From Bacteroidia bacterium (GTDB lineage: Bacteria; Bacteroidota; Bacteroidia; Cytophagales; Cyclobacteriaceae): DNA of 10,837 bases. How positions within the stretch are numbered: position 1 is the first letter of the stretch; the number at the start of each line of letters is the position of its first letter. Positions 1-6,728 of the stretch are shown piece after piece. Position numbers and translations under genes: made by a program. The notes beneath the pieces were generated by a model. The model saw nothing but the letters and a program-made list of their open reading frames with translations. It was not told where the DNA came from and searched no databases. The DNA is taken from contig JANXRR010000360.1 of NCBI GenBank assembly GCA_025356795.1, positions 1 to 10,837 of the forward strand. Direction: 5' to 3'.

Positions 1-2507
1 TTGGGGATAAAATCAAAATTCCAGGAGATGCCATTACAGGTGCCATTCGCAAACTTTGGAAGCACGGACTCGTAGGCGATGTTTCTATTCTTGTTGATCG
101 CATTGAAGGCCAAAATGTTTTCCTAATTGTAAAGCTGGCCGAACGCCCAAGATTAACCGATTACTACTTTGTTGGTATATCTAAAGGAAGACAAACTTCT
201 TTAAAAGATGATTTAAAATTAATTCGTGGAAAAATTGTTAATGATGCTTCCATTAGAAACTCTGAGCTATCCGTAAAAAAACATTTTGTAAAAAAAGGCT
301 TTCTTAATACAACAGTAAAAATTACTCCCGAAAGTGACTCTTTGAATAGAGGTGGTGTAAGGTTAAAGATTAATGTTGACTTGAAATCAAAGGTTAGGAT
401 CAATGAAATACAGTTTACAGGTAACACCAATATTGCAGCGGGCAAACTTAAGAAGCAGTTCAAGAAGACCCATGAACACGCGCGGGTCTCTCTCCATAGA
501 ACGCTTCTAAAAGGGATTATTAATTTTCGACCTCGTCAAGTAAAAGAGTTTTTCGATTCCAGCTACACCGTTACTCCCCGACAGTTAAAAGAATTCCTAA
601 ACAAAAATGTAAAGCTCAACTTTTTTGCAGGATCAAAATTCATTAAAAATGAATTTGAAGATGATAAAACTAAACTTGTGGATTACTATAATACCCAAGG
701 CTTTAGGGATGCTGAAGTAGTTACTGATACCATAGTAAAATACGGATCAAATGCTATTGACGTTAAAATAAAAGTAGAGGAAGGAAAAAAATATTATTTC
801 AGAAACATTACCTGGACAGGAAATTTTATTCACAATGATGCAATACTCAATAGAATTTTAGATGTAAAGAAGGGAGATGTTTACAACAAAGAAATGATCG
901 ATAAGAAAACCTCTTTCAACCCAAAAGGCGCTGACATTAGTGGCCTTTATATGGATGATGGCTATCTTTTCTTTAGAGTTGTGCCTGTTGAGGTATCAGT
1001 AGAAGGAGATTCGATAGATGTGGAAATGCGCATTTCAGAGGGCGATCAAGCAACTATAGATGAGGTTATCATCAGTGGAAATGAAAGAACTAGTGATCAT
1101 GTAATCCGAAGGGAATTAAATACTATCCCTGGTCAAAAATTTAGAAGATCTGACATTATCCGCACCCAACAACAGCTTTCTCAAATGGGATATTTTAATC
1201 CTCAAAAAATTGAGCAAGATATTCGCCCCAATCCAACAAATGGCACCGTTAATATTGAATGGAAAGTACAAGAGCAATCCAATGATCAGGTGGAATTATC
1301 GGGAGGCTGGGGCGGTTATTATGGATTTGTTGGTACCGTTGGGTTAGCCTTTAATAACTTCTCTATGCGCAATGTTCCTCATTTAAAGAAATGGAGACCC
1401 TTGCCTGTTGGCGATGGTCAGAAACTTTCAATCCGGGCACAGGCTAATGGCCAATCTTATCAAAGTTATACACTCTCATTTACAGAACCTTGGTTAGGTG
1501 GTAAGAAACCTAACTCGTTAACGGTAAGTTTAAACCATTCTATTTCCCGACAACCTTATGGTTACACTGCTGGTACGTTAGACTATTCAAACCCACTTGC
1601 CCCTTCATTGCAGCAAACTGGAGTTACTATTGGGTTGGGTAGAAGGTTGGAATGGCCAGACAGTTACTTTGTATTAACTAATTCGGTATCTTTTTTAATC
1701 TATGATTATCGTAATTATTTTGGTGCACCACTTCCAAAGATTGGCCAATCTAACAGTATAAAAATCAACACTACGCTTTCAAGAAATAGTATAGACAATC
1801 CTATGTATCCTACTTCCGGATCAACGATTTCACTAAGCTTAGACTTAACTCCTCCGTATTCACTTTTTAGAAACCACAGCTATTTAAGTGACCCAAATGA
1901 GCAATTCAAATGGATAGAATTGCATAAGTGGATGTTTGATGCAAAGTATTATGTCAAAATTTTGGGAAGCAAAAAACCTGACGGACGTAGTCTTGTGCTA
2001 GAAACCAAAGCCCATTTTGGATATCTCGGCACGTATTCTAACGATGTTGGCCCAGGACCATTTGAACGATTTTTAATGGGTGGAGCTGGCTTAGCCGGTG
2101 GTTTTAATTCTTATGTGTTAGGTCAAGACATTATAGGCTTAAGAGGGTATCCCGATAATCAAGTTACACCTCCATTATATTCTTTGCGTGGAAGTAGAGC
2201 CGTTAATGGAATTGAAGGCGGCACCATTTATAATAAATTCGGAATGGAGTTGCGCTACCCAATAACAACAGGACAGACCGCAACAATTTATGCTTTAATG
2301 TTTACCGAAGCAGGAAACAACTGGAACAATATTGAAGAATTTAACCCGTTCAATCTTTACAAATCTGCAGGCTTTGGAGCAAGAATCTTTATGCCTGCTT
2401 TTGGGCTTATTGGTTTAAACTGGGGTTATGGCTTTGATAAATTGCCAGGTACAAATAGTAGAAGCGGAGCTCAATTTCATTTCACAATTGGTCAGCAAAT
2501 TAGATGA
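1..2507 (+). CDS. bamA: BamA, outer-membrane protein assembly factor (5' end missing)
   Basis: This is the central Omp85-family subunit of the BAM complex, which folds and inserts beta-barrel proteins into the outer membrane. The frame is open from the window edge (first full codon at base 3), giving 834 visible residues. The signal peptide and the start of the first POTRA domain lie upstream, so an internal ATG at 342 is not the start. Periplasmic POTRA repeats fill the first half; one recognisable repeat begins with IDEVIISGNERTSDHVIRREL near base 1060. The membrane barrel starts around base 1290 (VELSGGWGGYYG) and carries the conserved L-R-G-Y form of the family's RGF/Y motif at 2139-2150. 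The protein ends in FHFTIGQQIR, so the last residue is Arg rather than the common terminal aromatic. It is followed after one base by an ompH-like gene, the usual Bacteroidota arrangement. Family assignment is secure. Confidence 0.96.
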   Translation, partial: GDKIKIPGDAITGAIRKLWKHGLVGDVSILVDRIEGQNVFLIVKLAERPRLTDYYFVGISKGRQTSLKDDLKLIRGKIVNDASIRNSELSVKKHFVKKGFLNTTVKITPESDSLNRGGVRLKINVDLKSKVRINEIQFTGNTNIAAGKLKKQFKKTHEHARVSLHRTLLKGIINFRPRQVKEFFDSSYTVTPRQLKEFLNKNVKLNFFAGSKFIKNEFEDDKTKLVDYYNTQGFRDAEVVTDTIVKYGSNAIDVKIKVEEGKKYYFRNITWTGNFIHNDAILNRILDVKKGDVYNKEMIDKKTSFNPKGADISGLYMDDGYLFFRVVPVEVSVEGDSIDVEMRISEGDQATIDEVIISGNERTSDHVIRRELNTIPGQKFRRSDIIRTQQQLSQMGYFNPQKIEQDIRPNPTNGTVNIEWKVQEQSNDQVELSGGWGGYYGFVGTVGLAFNNFSMRNVPHLKKWRPLPVGDGQKLSIRAQANGQSYQSYTLSFTEPWLGGKKPNSLTVSLNHSISRQPYGYTAGTLDYSNPLAPSLQQTGVTIGLGRRLEWPDSYFVLTNSVSFLIYDYRNYFGAPLPKIGQSNSIKINTTLSRNSIDNPMYPTSGSTISLSLDLTPPYSLFRNHSYLSDPNEQFKWIELHKWMFDAKYYVKILGSKKPDGRSLVLETKAHFGYLGTYSNDVGPGPFERFLMGGAGLAGGFNSYVLGQDIIGLRGYPDNQVTPPLYSLRGSRAVNGIEGGTIYNKFGMELRYPITTGQTATIYALMFTEAGNNWNNIEEFNPFNLYKSAGFGARIFMPAFGLIGLNWGYGFDKLPGTNSRSGAQFHFTIGQQIR

Positions 2508-2508
2508 G

Positions 2509-3042
2509 ATGCGTTTTTTAGTTGTTTTTGGTATCGTTTTTATTTTCGGCCTGACTTTTGCAAACGCTCAAAAGTTCGGTTACATAGACTCTGATTTTGT
2601 TCTCAACAAAATGCCAGAGTACTCAAAGGCTCAGGCTGAGATAGACCAGCTTTCGGCTTCTTGGCAAAAAGAAATAGAGGAAATGCAAAAGAAAGTAGAA
2701 TCAGCTTATATGAGTTTCCAGTCTGAACAAGTGTTGCTTACTGAAGAAATGAAGCAGGAGCGCTTAACGGAGATAAAAAAGAAAGAAGTAGAATTAAAAG
2801 AATACCAAAAAAAAGTGTTTGGATTTGGTGGCTTATTTTTTTTGAAAAAACAGGAATTGATTAAACCTTTGCAGGATAAAGTATTTGATGCAGCTGGTAA
2901 GGTAGCAAAGATGAAAAGGTTGGCAATTATTTTTGATAAGGCTGCAGAATTGGTGATGATTTATACTGATCCAATACACGATTATACAGATTTTGTACTG
3001 GAAGAACTTGGACTAGGTGACCCTAACGATAAAATTAAATAA
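2509..3042 (+). CDS. ompH: OmpH/Skp-family periplasmic chaperone, copy 1
   Basis: This is a predicted periplasmic holdase of the Skp/OmpH family, which keeps unfolded outer-membrane proteins soluble on the way to BamA. The chosen start is the ATG one base after the bamA stop, giving 177 residues. It places a clean signal peptide (MRFLVVFGIVFIFGLTFANA, cleavage before Gln21) at the very N-terminus; an in-frame ATG at 2428 inside bamA would bury that signal. After cleavage comes KFGYIDSDFVLNKMPEY, the conserved first strand of the family, then a long charged coiled-coil arm (about residues 40-105), then the conserved KKQELIKPLQDKV segment and a C-terminal strand region. A T8-G-A6 run lies in the coding sequence at 2836-2850. 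The gene is almost certainly co-transcribed with bamA and followed by a second paralogue. Confidence 0.92.
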   Translation: MRFLVVFGIVFIFGLTFANAQKFGYIDSDFVLNKMPEYSKAQAEIDQLSASWQKEIEEMQKKVESAYMSFQSEQVLLTEEMKQERLTEIKKKEVELKEYQKKVFGFGGLFFLKKQELIKPLQDKVFDAAGKVAKMKRLAIIFDKAAELVMIYTDPIHDYTDFVLEELGLGDPNDKIK

Positions 3043-3065
3043 ACAATAAACTACCCCTTACTTAC

Positions 3066-3623
3066 ATGAGAACAACTTTTTTATTAATTCTGCTTGGCCT
3101 TTTTACATTTACTGCTAAGGCGCAAACTCAAAAAATTGGTTATGCAGATACCGAATATATTTTCAGCCAAATGCCTGAAATGAAACAACTCGAAAATGAT
3201 TTAAAAACCCACGGCACTCAATTAGAAAATCAGTTGAAAGCTAAATCGCAAGAACTACAAAAAAAGTACGCTGATTATCAAAATATGCCAGCAACTACGC
3301 CCGATGCCATTAAGAAAGACAAGGAGGCAGAACTAACTCAATTACAAGAAAATATTCAAAAGTTTCAGCAAGATGCCCAAGCCTCTATACAAAAGAAACA
3401 AACAGACTTAATGGAGCCATTGTATTCCAAAGTTCATAAAGCCATTGAAGATGTTGCTAAAGAGAATGCTTACAATTTTATTATCAATTCTCAGCTTGGT
3501 GCTGGCGCAGATGTACTATTGTACAACGATGAGTCTTATGACATCTCTAAATTAGTATTGAAAAAGATGGGAGTAACTCCAACGGCAGCGCCTGCAACTG
3601 CGGTTCCCGTAAAGAAAAATTAA
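3066..3623 (+). CDS. ompH: OmpH/Skp-family periplasmic chaperone, copy 2
   Basis: This second OmpH/Skp-type chaperone has 185 residues and lies 23 bases after the first copy. It has a signal peptide (MRTTFLLILLGLFTFTAKA, cleavage before Gln20). The mature N-terminus, QKIGYADTEYIFSQMPEM, parallels the same region of copy 1. A Gln/Lys-rich coiled coil covers roughly residues 40-115, followed by LMEPLYSKVHKAIEDVAKENAY, the usual re-entry into the core. It ends in an Ala/Pro-rich tail (TPTAAPATAVPVKKN) that copy 1 lacks. Tandem ompH genes after bamA are common in Bacteroidota; whether the two form homo- or hetero-oligomers cannot be read from sequence. A strong terminator begins 19 bases after the stop, so this is the last gene of the operon. 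Confidence 0.93.
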   Translation: MRTTFLLILLGLFTFTAKAQTQKIGYADTEYIFSQMPEMKQLENDLKTHGTQLENQLKAKSQELQKKYADYQNMPATTPDAIKKDKEAELTQLQENIQKFQQDAQASIQKKQTDLMEPLYSKVHKAIEDVAKENAYNFIINSQLGAGADVLLYNDESYDISKLVLKKMGVTPTAAPATAVPVKKN

Positions 3624-3642
3624 AATTATTTCAGGTTTTTTG

Positions 3643-3668
3643 ACCCCGGCTTGCCGGGGTTTTTTTTT
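3643..3668 (+). terminator. Rho-independent terminator of the bamA-ompH-ompH operon
   Basis: The arms ACCCCGGC (3643-3650) and GCCGGGGT (3653-3660) are perfect inverted repeats, effectively a 7-bp GC-rich stem with a CTTG loop, followed by an unbroken T run at 3660-3668. The T tract is only on the + strand side, so it fits the ompH operon and not the convergent - strand lipoprotein gene that ends at 3678. Confidence 0.93.
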
Positions 3669-3677
3669 GTAATATGA

Positions 3678-4148
3678 CTACTGAATGGAAAGCACTATTG
3701 ATTTCTTGGCCATTCTTACCCCTATTGCATAATTAAATTGTAAAGAACCATCAGGAAGCTCTTTCATAATGGGCTTGGTGTATAAAATAGAATCGGTGCC
3801 CAGTCGCTGTACATTGTCATTGAGTTCTGCTCGTCCCGATCCTTCAATATATGCATCAATAATTTGTTGCTCAACTCCTTCCATTCCATCCCCGGGCTTA
3901 AGAGAAATTACCTTTACATGGTATGTTTGCTGAAGCGAATCAAGATCGGTTACACTAAACTTTTCCATTTCTAGTATTCGTGAAATATCCCTTCCCATAA
4001 TAAATGCCGCTTCCGTTATTTGCGCTTCATTTACTTTCTTAATGGCATGATCTTGCATATCTTGTTTTACCTTTTTACGCTGCTCCTCTGTAAGTGTTCC
4101 TCCACAAGCAGTCAAAATCAATAGGCAGACCATCAAACTATTTTTCAT
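3678..4148 (-). CDS. Small lipoprotein with a haem-less Tll0287/DUF3365-like domain
   Basis: This is a predicted lipoprotein of 156 residues. It begins MKNSLMVCLLILTACGG, with lipobox L-T-A-C and lipidation at Cys15, so it is anchored in the envelope. The mature part opens with a charged helix. Residues about 75-127 (YHVKVISLKPGDGMEGVEQ and then LYTKPIM) resemble the region of Tll0287-like (DUF3365) proteins usually written as R-x-S-L-K-x-R-N-P followed by y-x-x-P-I. In haem-binding members P-I is followed by a C-x-x-C-H site. Here it is followed by KELPDGSLQFNYAIGV with no cysteine or histidine, so no c-type haem is expected. The domain assignment is by eye and tentative. The start lies 9 bases after the stop of the upstream oxygenase gene, so the two are probably one transcript. 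Its function is not known. Confidence 0.85.
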   Translation of the reverse strand: MKNSLMVCLLILTACGGTLTEEQRKKVKQDMQDHAIKKVNEAQITEAAFIMGRDISRILEMEKFSVTDLDSLQQTYHVKVISLKPGDGMEGVEQQIIDAYIEGSGRAELNDNVQRLGTDSILYTKPIMKELPDGSLQFNYAIGVRMAKKSIVLSIQ

Positions 4149-4157
4149 TTTCCTTCA

Positions 4158-4778
4158 TTATTTTACATCGATAAGCTGATCCAACATCCATCCCGTCACG
4201 CTCATGCGTTCTCTGGTGGCCGGCAAAACTTCATGCTCAATTTTATCACTCCTCATGCACACTAATCTCCCCGATATTGGAAAAACATCCGTTACCTCAC
4301 TTCCATTATAAATACGTAATTGTCCTCCCTCGACTTCTTTCCAATATTTATTCACATATAAAATAACCGATATCTTCCGATGGTCTTCTAATTTAAACTG
4401 ATCAAGGTGCCGCTTATAAAAACTGCCGACTGGGTAAGAAGTTAAGTGCAATTCGACTTCTTTTAAACTGAGAAACAAGTTCTGATTTAAGTATGTCATC
4501 AAAGCTTTGAGTTTTTCAAAATAGATTAACAGACTGGCATGTGTATTGCGAGGATCAATCCAGTGAATGTAATCTCCTCTTATTGCCTCATTTATGAGCC
4601 TGCTTTGTGAGTTGCCAATACCCGCTTTTTTAAAGTGTAACAATCTATCATTGAATTCGTCCAGGTTTAAAATGTCGTCAATCTCTGGTTGTAAAAGAAA
4701 ATTATCAACGAAAGAAAACCCGTGTTGTGCCAAGCCGTCAGCAATTTGTTCAAAATGAATAGCGTTGTGAGAAAGCAT
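4158..4778 (-). CDS. 2-oxoglutarate/Fe(II)-dependent oxygenase, SM-20/prolyl-hydroxylase type
   Basis: This is a predicted cytoplasmic oxygenase of 206 residues with no signal peptide, in the prolyl 4-hydroxylase/SM-20-like branch. It would couple 2-oxoglutarate decarboxylation to hydroxylation of a substrate that cannot be named from sequence. The metal triad is visible: H124-L-D126 within SFYKRHLDQF, and the distal H182 in KIEHEVLP. R191 in RERMSVTGW is the expected 2-oxoglutarate carboxylate ligand (R-x-S). Conserved core strands (KISVILYVN, then EGGQLRIYNG) lie between them. The N-terminal helix (ALADGLAQ-like, residues 9-18) and FSFVDNFL match the family's opening. An in-frame TGA just upstream of the ATG rules out a longer protein. 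It is the first gene of a pair with the lipoprotein downstream. Confidence 0.92.
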   Translation of the reverse strand: MLSHNAIHFEQIADGLAQHGFSFVDNFLLQPEIDDILNLDEFNDRLLHFKKAGIGNSQSRLINEAIRGDYIHWIDPRNTHASLLIYFEKLKALMTYLNQNLFLSLKEVELHLTSYPVGSFYKRHLDQFKLEDHRKISVILYVNKYWKEVEGGQLRIYNGSEVTDVFPISGRLVCMRSDKIEHEVLPATRERMSVTGWMLDQLIDVK

Positions 4779-4782
4779 TGTT

Positions 4783-4790
4783 CAAATTTA
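4783..4790 (-). promoter_or_regulatory. Candidate -7 box (TAAATTTG) for the oxygenase gene
   Basis: On the - strand TAAATTTG matches the Bacteroidota -7 consensus TAnnTTTG exactly and ends 4 bases before the start codon. No TTG is found at the expected -33 distance, so the call is weak. If real, transcription would begin at or next to the ATG. Confidence 0.3.
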
Positions 4791-4839
4791 TATGATTGGA
4801 TTATTGATTTAGTTTATTCTTTCTTTTTAATTAATTTTT

Positions 4840-4843
4840 GAGG
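4840..4843 (+). promoter_or_regulatory. GAGG ribosome-binding site deciding the LEA14-like start
   Basis: GAGG lies six bases before the ATG at 4850 and fifteen before the alternative ATG at 4859, which favours the upstream start. A near-match to a -7 box with one extra base (TAATTTTTG, 4832-4840) overlaps it and is not convincing as a promoter. Confidence 0.4.
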
Positions 4844-4849
4844 TTATAA

Positions 4850-5305
4850 ATGAGTTCTATGAAAAAAGTTTTTGGTCTGGGTTTGTTGCTCTTAGTATTA
4901 TCCTGTGTTCCCAAAGAGCAAGTGGTTCTTAAGGATATTAAAAACATTGAAATGAAAACTGGGTTGAGCGGACAACCGTTGCTAACCGGTGATGCGGTTT
5001 TTCATAACCCCAATAAGCTAAGGATGCTTTTAAGGGAAATAAATATTGAAGTATTTGTGGACGGGAAAAAAGCGGCTCATTCAGATCAGCAAATGGAAGC
5101 TCAAATTCCTGCCAAGGATGACTTCATTATTCCATTAGAAGTAAAATTAAATCTTCAGGAAATTGGTCTATTGGATACTTTATTCGGTTTCTTAACGGGC
5201 AAAAGCCATGAAGTAAAGTTTCTTGGATTTGTGCGCGTGAAAGTGCACGGAGTAATTGTAAAAATTCCGGTAGATTATAAAAGTGATATAAAGTTGAAAA
5301 TCTAA
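4850..5305 (+). CDS. LEA14-like (WHy-domain) lipoprotein
   Basis: This is a predicted lipoprotein of 151 residues. The N-terminus MSSMKKVFGLGLLLLVLSC contains a lipobox (L-V-L-S-C, lipidation at Cys19). The mature part reads as a single immunoglobulin-like beta sandwich of the LEA14/WHy type: VVLKDIKNIEM, then LLTGDAVFHNPNKLRM with the typical strand followed by an N-P turn, then EINIEVFVDGKKAA, then DFIIPLEVKLNL, and a last strand VKIPVDYKSDIKLKI. Bacterial members are linked with stress or desiccation tolerance, but their molecular role is unclear, so no function is claimed. The gene is divergent from the oxygenase gene across 71 bp and followed after 52 bp by a histidine kinase gene on the same strand. 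The alternative start at 4859 would remove only three residues. Confidence 0.82.
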   Translation: MSSMKKVFGLGLLLLVLSCVPKEQVVLKDIKNIEMKTGLSGQPLLTGDAVFHNPNKLRMLLREINIEVFVDGKKAAHSDQQMEAQIPAKDDFIIPLEVKLNLQEIGLLDTLFGFLTGKSHEVKFLGFVRVKVHGVIVKIPVDYKSDIKLKI

Positions 5306-5335
5306 CATCTCCTTAAATGTTCTGGGTAAATAGGG

Positions 5336-5343
5336 TAAATTCG
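5336..5343 (+). promoter_or_regulatory. Weak candidate -7 box before the histidine kinase
   Basis: TAAATTCG differs from TAnnTTTG at one position and lies 14 bases before the kinase start. No -33 TTG is evident at the right distance. The kinase may instead be read from the LEA14-like gene upstream. Confidence 0.2.
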
Positions 5344-5357
5344 CTTCACTCTAGCGC

Positions 5358-6200
5358 ATGGCATTACTTATTATCGTTGTTTCTTTTGTTTTTGTTCTGT
5401 TGATCTCTCTTCAGACTAAGGTTTATAAGAAATTAAAGAGCCAAACTAAACTGATGGCTCAACAACAGGAGCAGCAGGCACATCAAAAAAAATTATTGGA
5501 GGATTTAATTGGTGAGAAGGAGCAGCTTATAGAATTGGTATCTCACGATTTAAAGGGTCCCTTCAATAGAATATATGCATTGGTTCAGCTACTTTCTATG
5601 TCTTCAACTAATCTAACAGAAGAGCAAGTAGATTACATAGGCAAAATTCATCAAATATCTTCTGATGGGCTTGCCATGCTGCGAAATTTATTAGACAATA
5701 GAAGACTGGAGGACAAGGGCATAGATTTGATGGTTGAAAAGCTGAATTTTTCTAAATTAGTTTCTGGTCTTGTTAAAAACTACAATGCCCTCGCTGAAAA
5801 AAAGAAAATTAAAATTTTCCTTGAAAAAGAACCCGACATAGTTTTAGACTCTGATAAAATAACTCTTAGCCGAATTGTTGAAAATCTACTTTCTAATGCC
5901 TTAAAATTCTCTTCGTCAGAAAAAAGCATTTGGGTAAAATTACTTTTGAAAGAGAAAAACTGTGAACTAAAAATTATGGATGAAGGCCCAGGAATTAGTG
6001 CTGAAGACCAAATTAAATTATTCCAAAAGTATCAAAGGCTTACTGCCAGACCAACTGGTGGAGAAAGTTCTACCGGGCTTGGACTTTATCTTGTAAAAAA
6101 TATGGTCGAAAAAATTGGAGGGCAGATAACTTATAAAGGGGAAGTTGGGAAAGGATCTGAGTTTATAGTGACTTTACCGATCGGTAAATTGGCAAACTAG
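5358..6200 (+). CDS. Membrane-anchored sensor histidine kinase without a periplasmic sensor
   Basis: This is a predicted two-component histidine kinase of 280 residues, short for the class. One membrane segment at the N-terminus (residues 2-18) is followed at once by a Gln/Lys-rich coiled coil (about 22-60) and the HisKA dimerisation helix with the phospho-acceptor His63 in ELVSHDLKGPFNR. The ATP-binding domain has the N-box (NLLSNALKFS, 176-185), the G1 box (DEGPGI, 208-213) and the G2 box (STGLGLYLV, 238-246). There is no room for a periplasmic or PAS sensor, so the signal would have to come through the membrane helix, the coiled coil or a partner. A TAG codon two codons upstream fixes the start at or after this ATG. 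The gene converges on a single-domain response regulator with shared stop bases, so that protein is the likely partner (inferred from position only). Confidence 0.93.
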   Translation: MALLIIVVSFVFVLLISLQTKVYKKLKSQTKLMAQQQEQQAHQKKLLEDLIGEKEQLIELVSHDLKGPFNRIYALVQLLSMSSTNLTEEQVDYIGKIHQISSDGLAMLRNLLDNRRLEDKGIDLMVEKLNFSKLVSGLVKNYNALAEKKKIKIFLEKEPDIVLDSDKITLSRIVENLLSNALKFSSSEKSIWVKLLLKEKNCELKIMDEGPGISAEDQIKLFQKYQRLTARPTGGESSTGLGLYLVKNMVEKIGGQITYKGEVGKGSEFIVTLPIGKLAN

Positions 6201-6577
6201 CCAAACAAATAGTAATCTTCTTCTTTTCCTTCTAAAATGGCAACTAGAGAGTCAATTACACTTTCATCTTTAATAACATAATCACGAACGCCTTTTTGAA
6301 TAAAGCTCAAAACCATGTTGCCATCGTCTATGGCACTTAACATTATTACTTTGTTTTCTTCCTCTAGTTTTGATTTAATAGACTCATAAAAATCTATTCC
6401 TGTCATCCCGGGAAGTTTATAATCCACAATCATTACATCTGGCAATAATGCATCCAATCCTTTAATAGCATCTTCTCCAGAAGAATAAATGGTAATCTTA
6501 TAAGTTGGGTTTTGGCTAAGGGCTTTCTTTATGAACTCAGCATATATTCCATCGTCTTCGATCAAAAAAATATTCAT
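6197..6577 (-). CDS. Single-domain (REC-only) response regulator
   Basis: This is a receiver domain alone, 126 residues. The acidic pocket (E7, D8, D9 in FLIEDDG), the phospho-acceptor D52 in MIVDYKLPG, the switch S81 in MLSA and K103 in YVIKDE are all present, so phosphorylation should work. There is no DNA-binding or enzymatic output domain; it would act by protein contact or as a phosphate relay or sink, as CheY- and Spo0F-type proteins do. The tail is acidic and aromatic (EGKEEDYYLFG). The start at 6577 is preferred over an in-frame ATG at 6631 because the domain begins at MNIFLIEDDG, and an AAGGA lies eight bases upstream. Its last codons overlap the stop of the convergent histidine kinase. 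Confidence 0.93.
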   Translation of the reverse strand: MNIFLIEDDGIYAEFIKKALSQNPTYKITIYSSGEDAIKGLDALLPDVMIVDYKLPGMTGIDFYESIKSKLEEENKVIMLSAIDDGNMVLSFIQKGVRDYVIKDESVIDSLVAILEGKEEDYYLFG

Positions 6578-6585
6578 ATAGACAG

Positions 6586-6590
6586 TCCTT
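6586..6590 (-). promoter_or_regulatory. AAGGA ribosome-binding site deciding the response-regulator start
   Basis: AAGGA on the - strand is eight bases before the ATG at 6577. It supports the 126-residue form over an 18-residue N-terminal extension that has no counterpart in receiver domains. Confidence 0.5.
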
Positions 6591-6646
6591 TTCAACTGCA
6601 ATATACTTAAGGTTCTAAAATTTTCATTCAATAGTAAAGCAAGTTT

Positions 6647-6664
6647 TGATAATTCATGATAATT
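6647..6664. repeat. Tandem direct repeat TGATAATT with 10-bp period
   Basis: TGATAATT occurs at 6647-6654 and again at 6657-6664, ten bases apart start to start, in the divergent spacer between the response regulator and mtgA. The same octamer occurs at 8215-8222 in the pdxJ/yqeY spacer. One helical turn of spacing is typical of a dimeric regulator site, but in A+T-rich DNA chance is a real alternative. Confidence 0.35.
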
Positions 6665-6701
6665 AGAGCTTGATTTTTATAATTTTAAGAGTTGAGAAAA
6701 T

Positions 6702-6709
6702 TACTTTTG
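6702..6709 (+). promoter_or_regulatory. Candidate -7 box (TACTTTTG) for mtgA
   Basis: This is an exact match to TAnnTTTG, 19 bases before the mtgA ATG. A TTG at 6670-6672 is too far away for a standard -33 element, so only half of the promoter is supported. Confidence 0.4.
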
Positions 6710-6728
6710 AAAATGTAAATTCTGTTTG

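Noticed and set aside
164..463. Open frame on the - strand inside bamA
   Set aside because: It lies wholly antisense to well-conserved POTRA coding sequence and has no family resemblance.
2428..2508. A longer ompH copy 1 starting inside bamA
   Set aside because: It adds 27 residues ahead of a perfect signal peptide and overlaps the BamA C-terminal strands; the ATG at 2509 is the natural start.
6578..6631. An 18-residue N-terminal extension of the response regulator
   Set aside because: Receiver domains begin at the first strand (NIFLIEDD), and the AAGGA at 6586-6590 points to the ATG at 6577.
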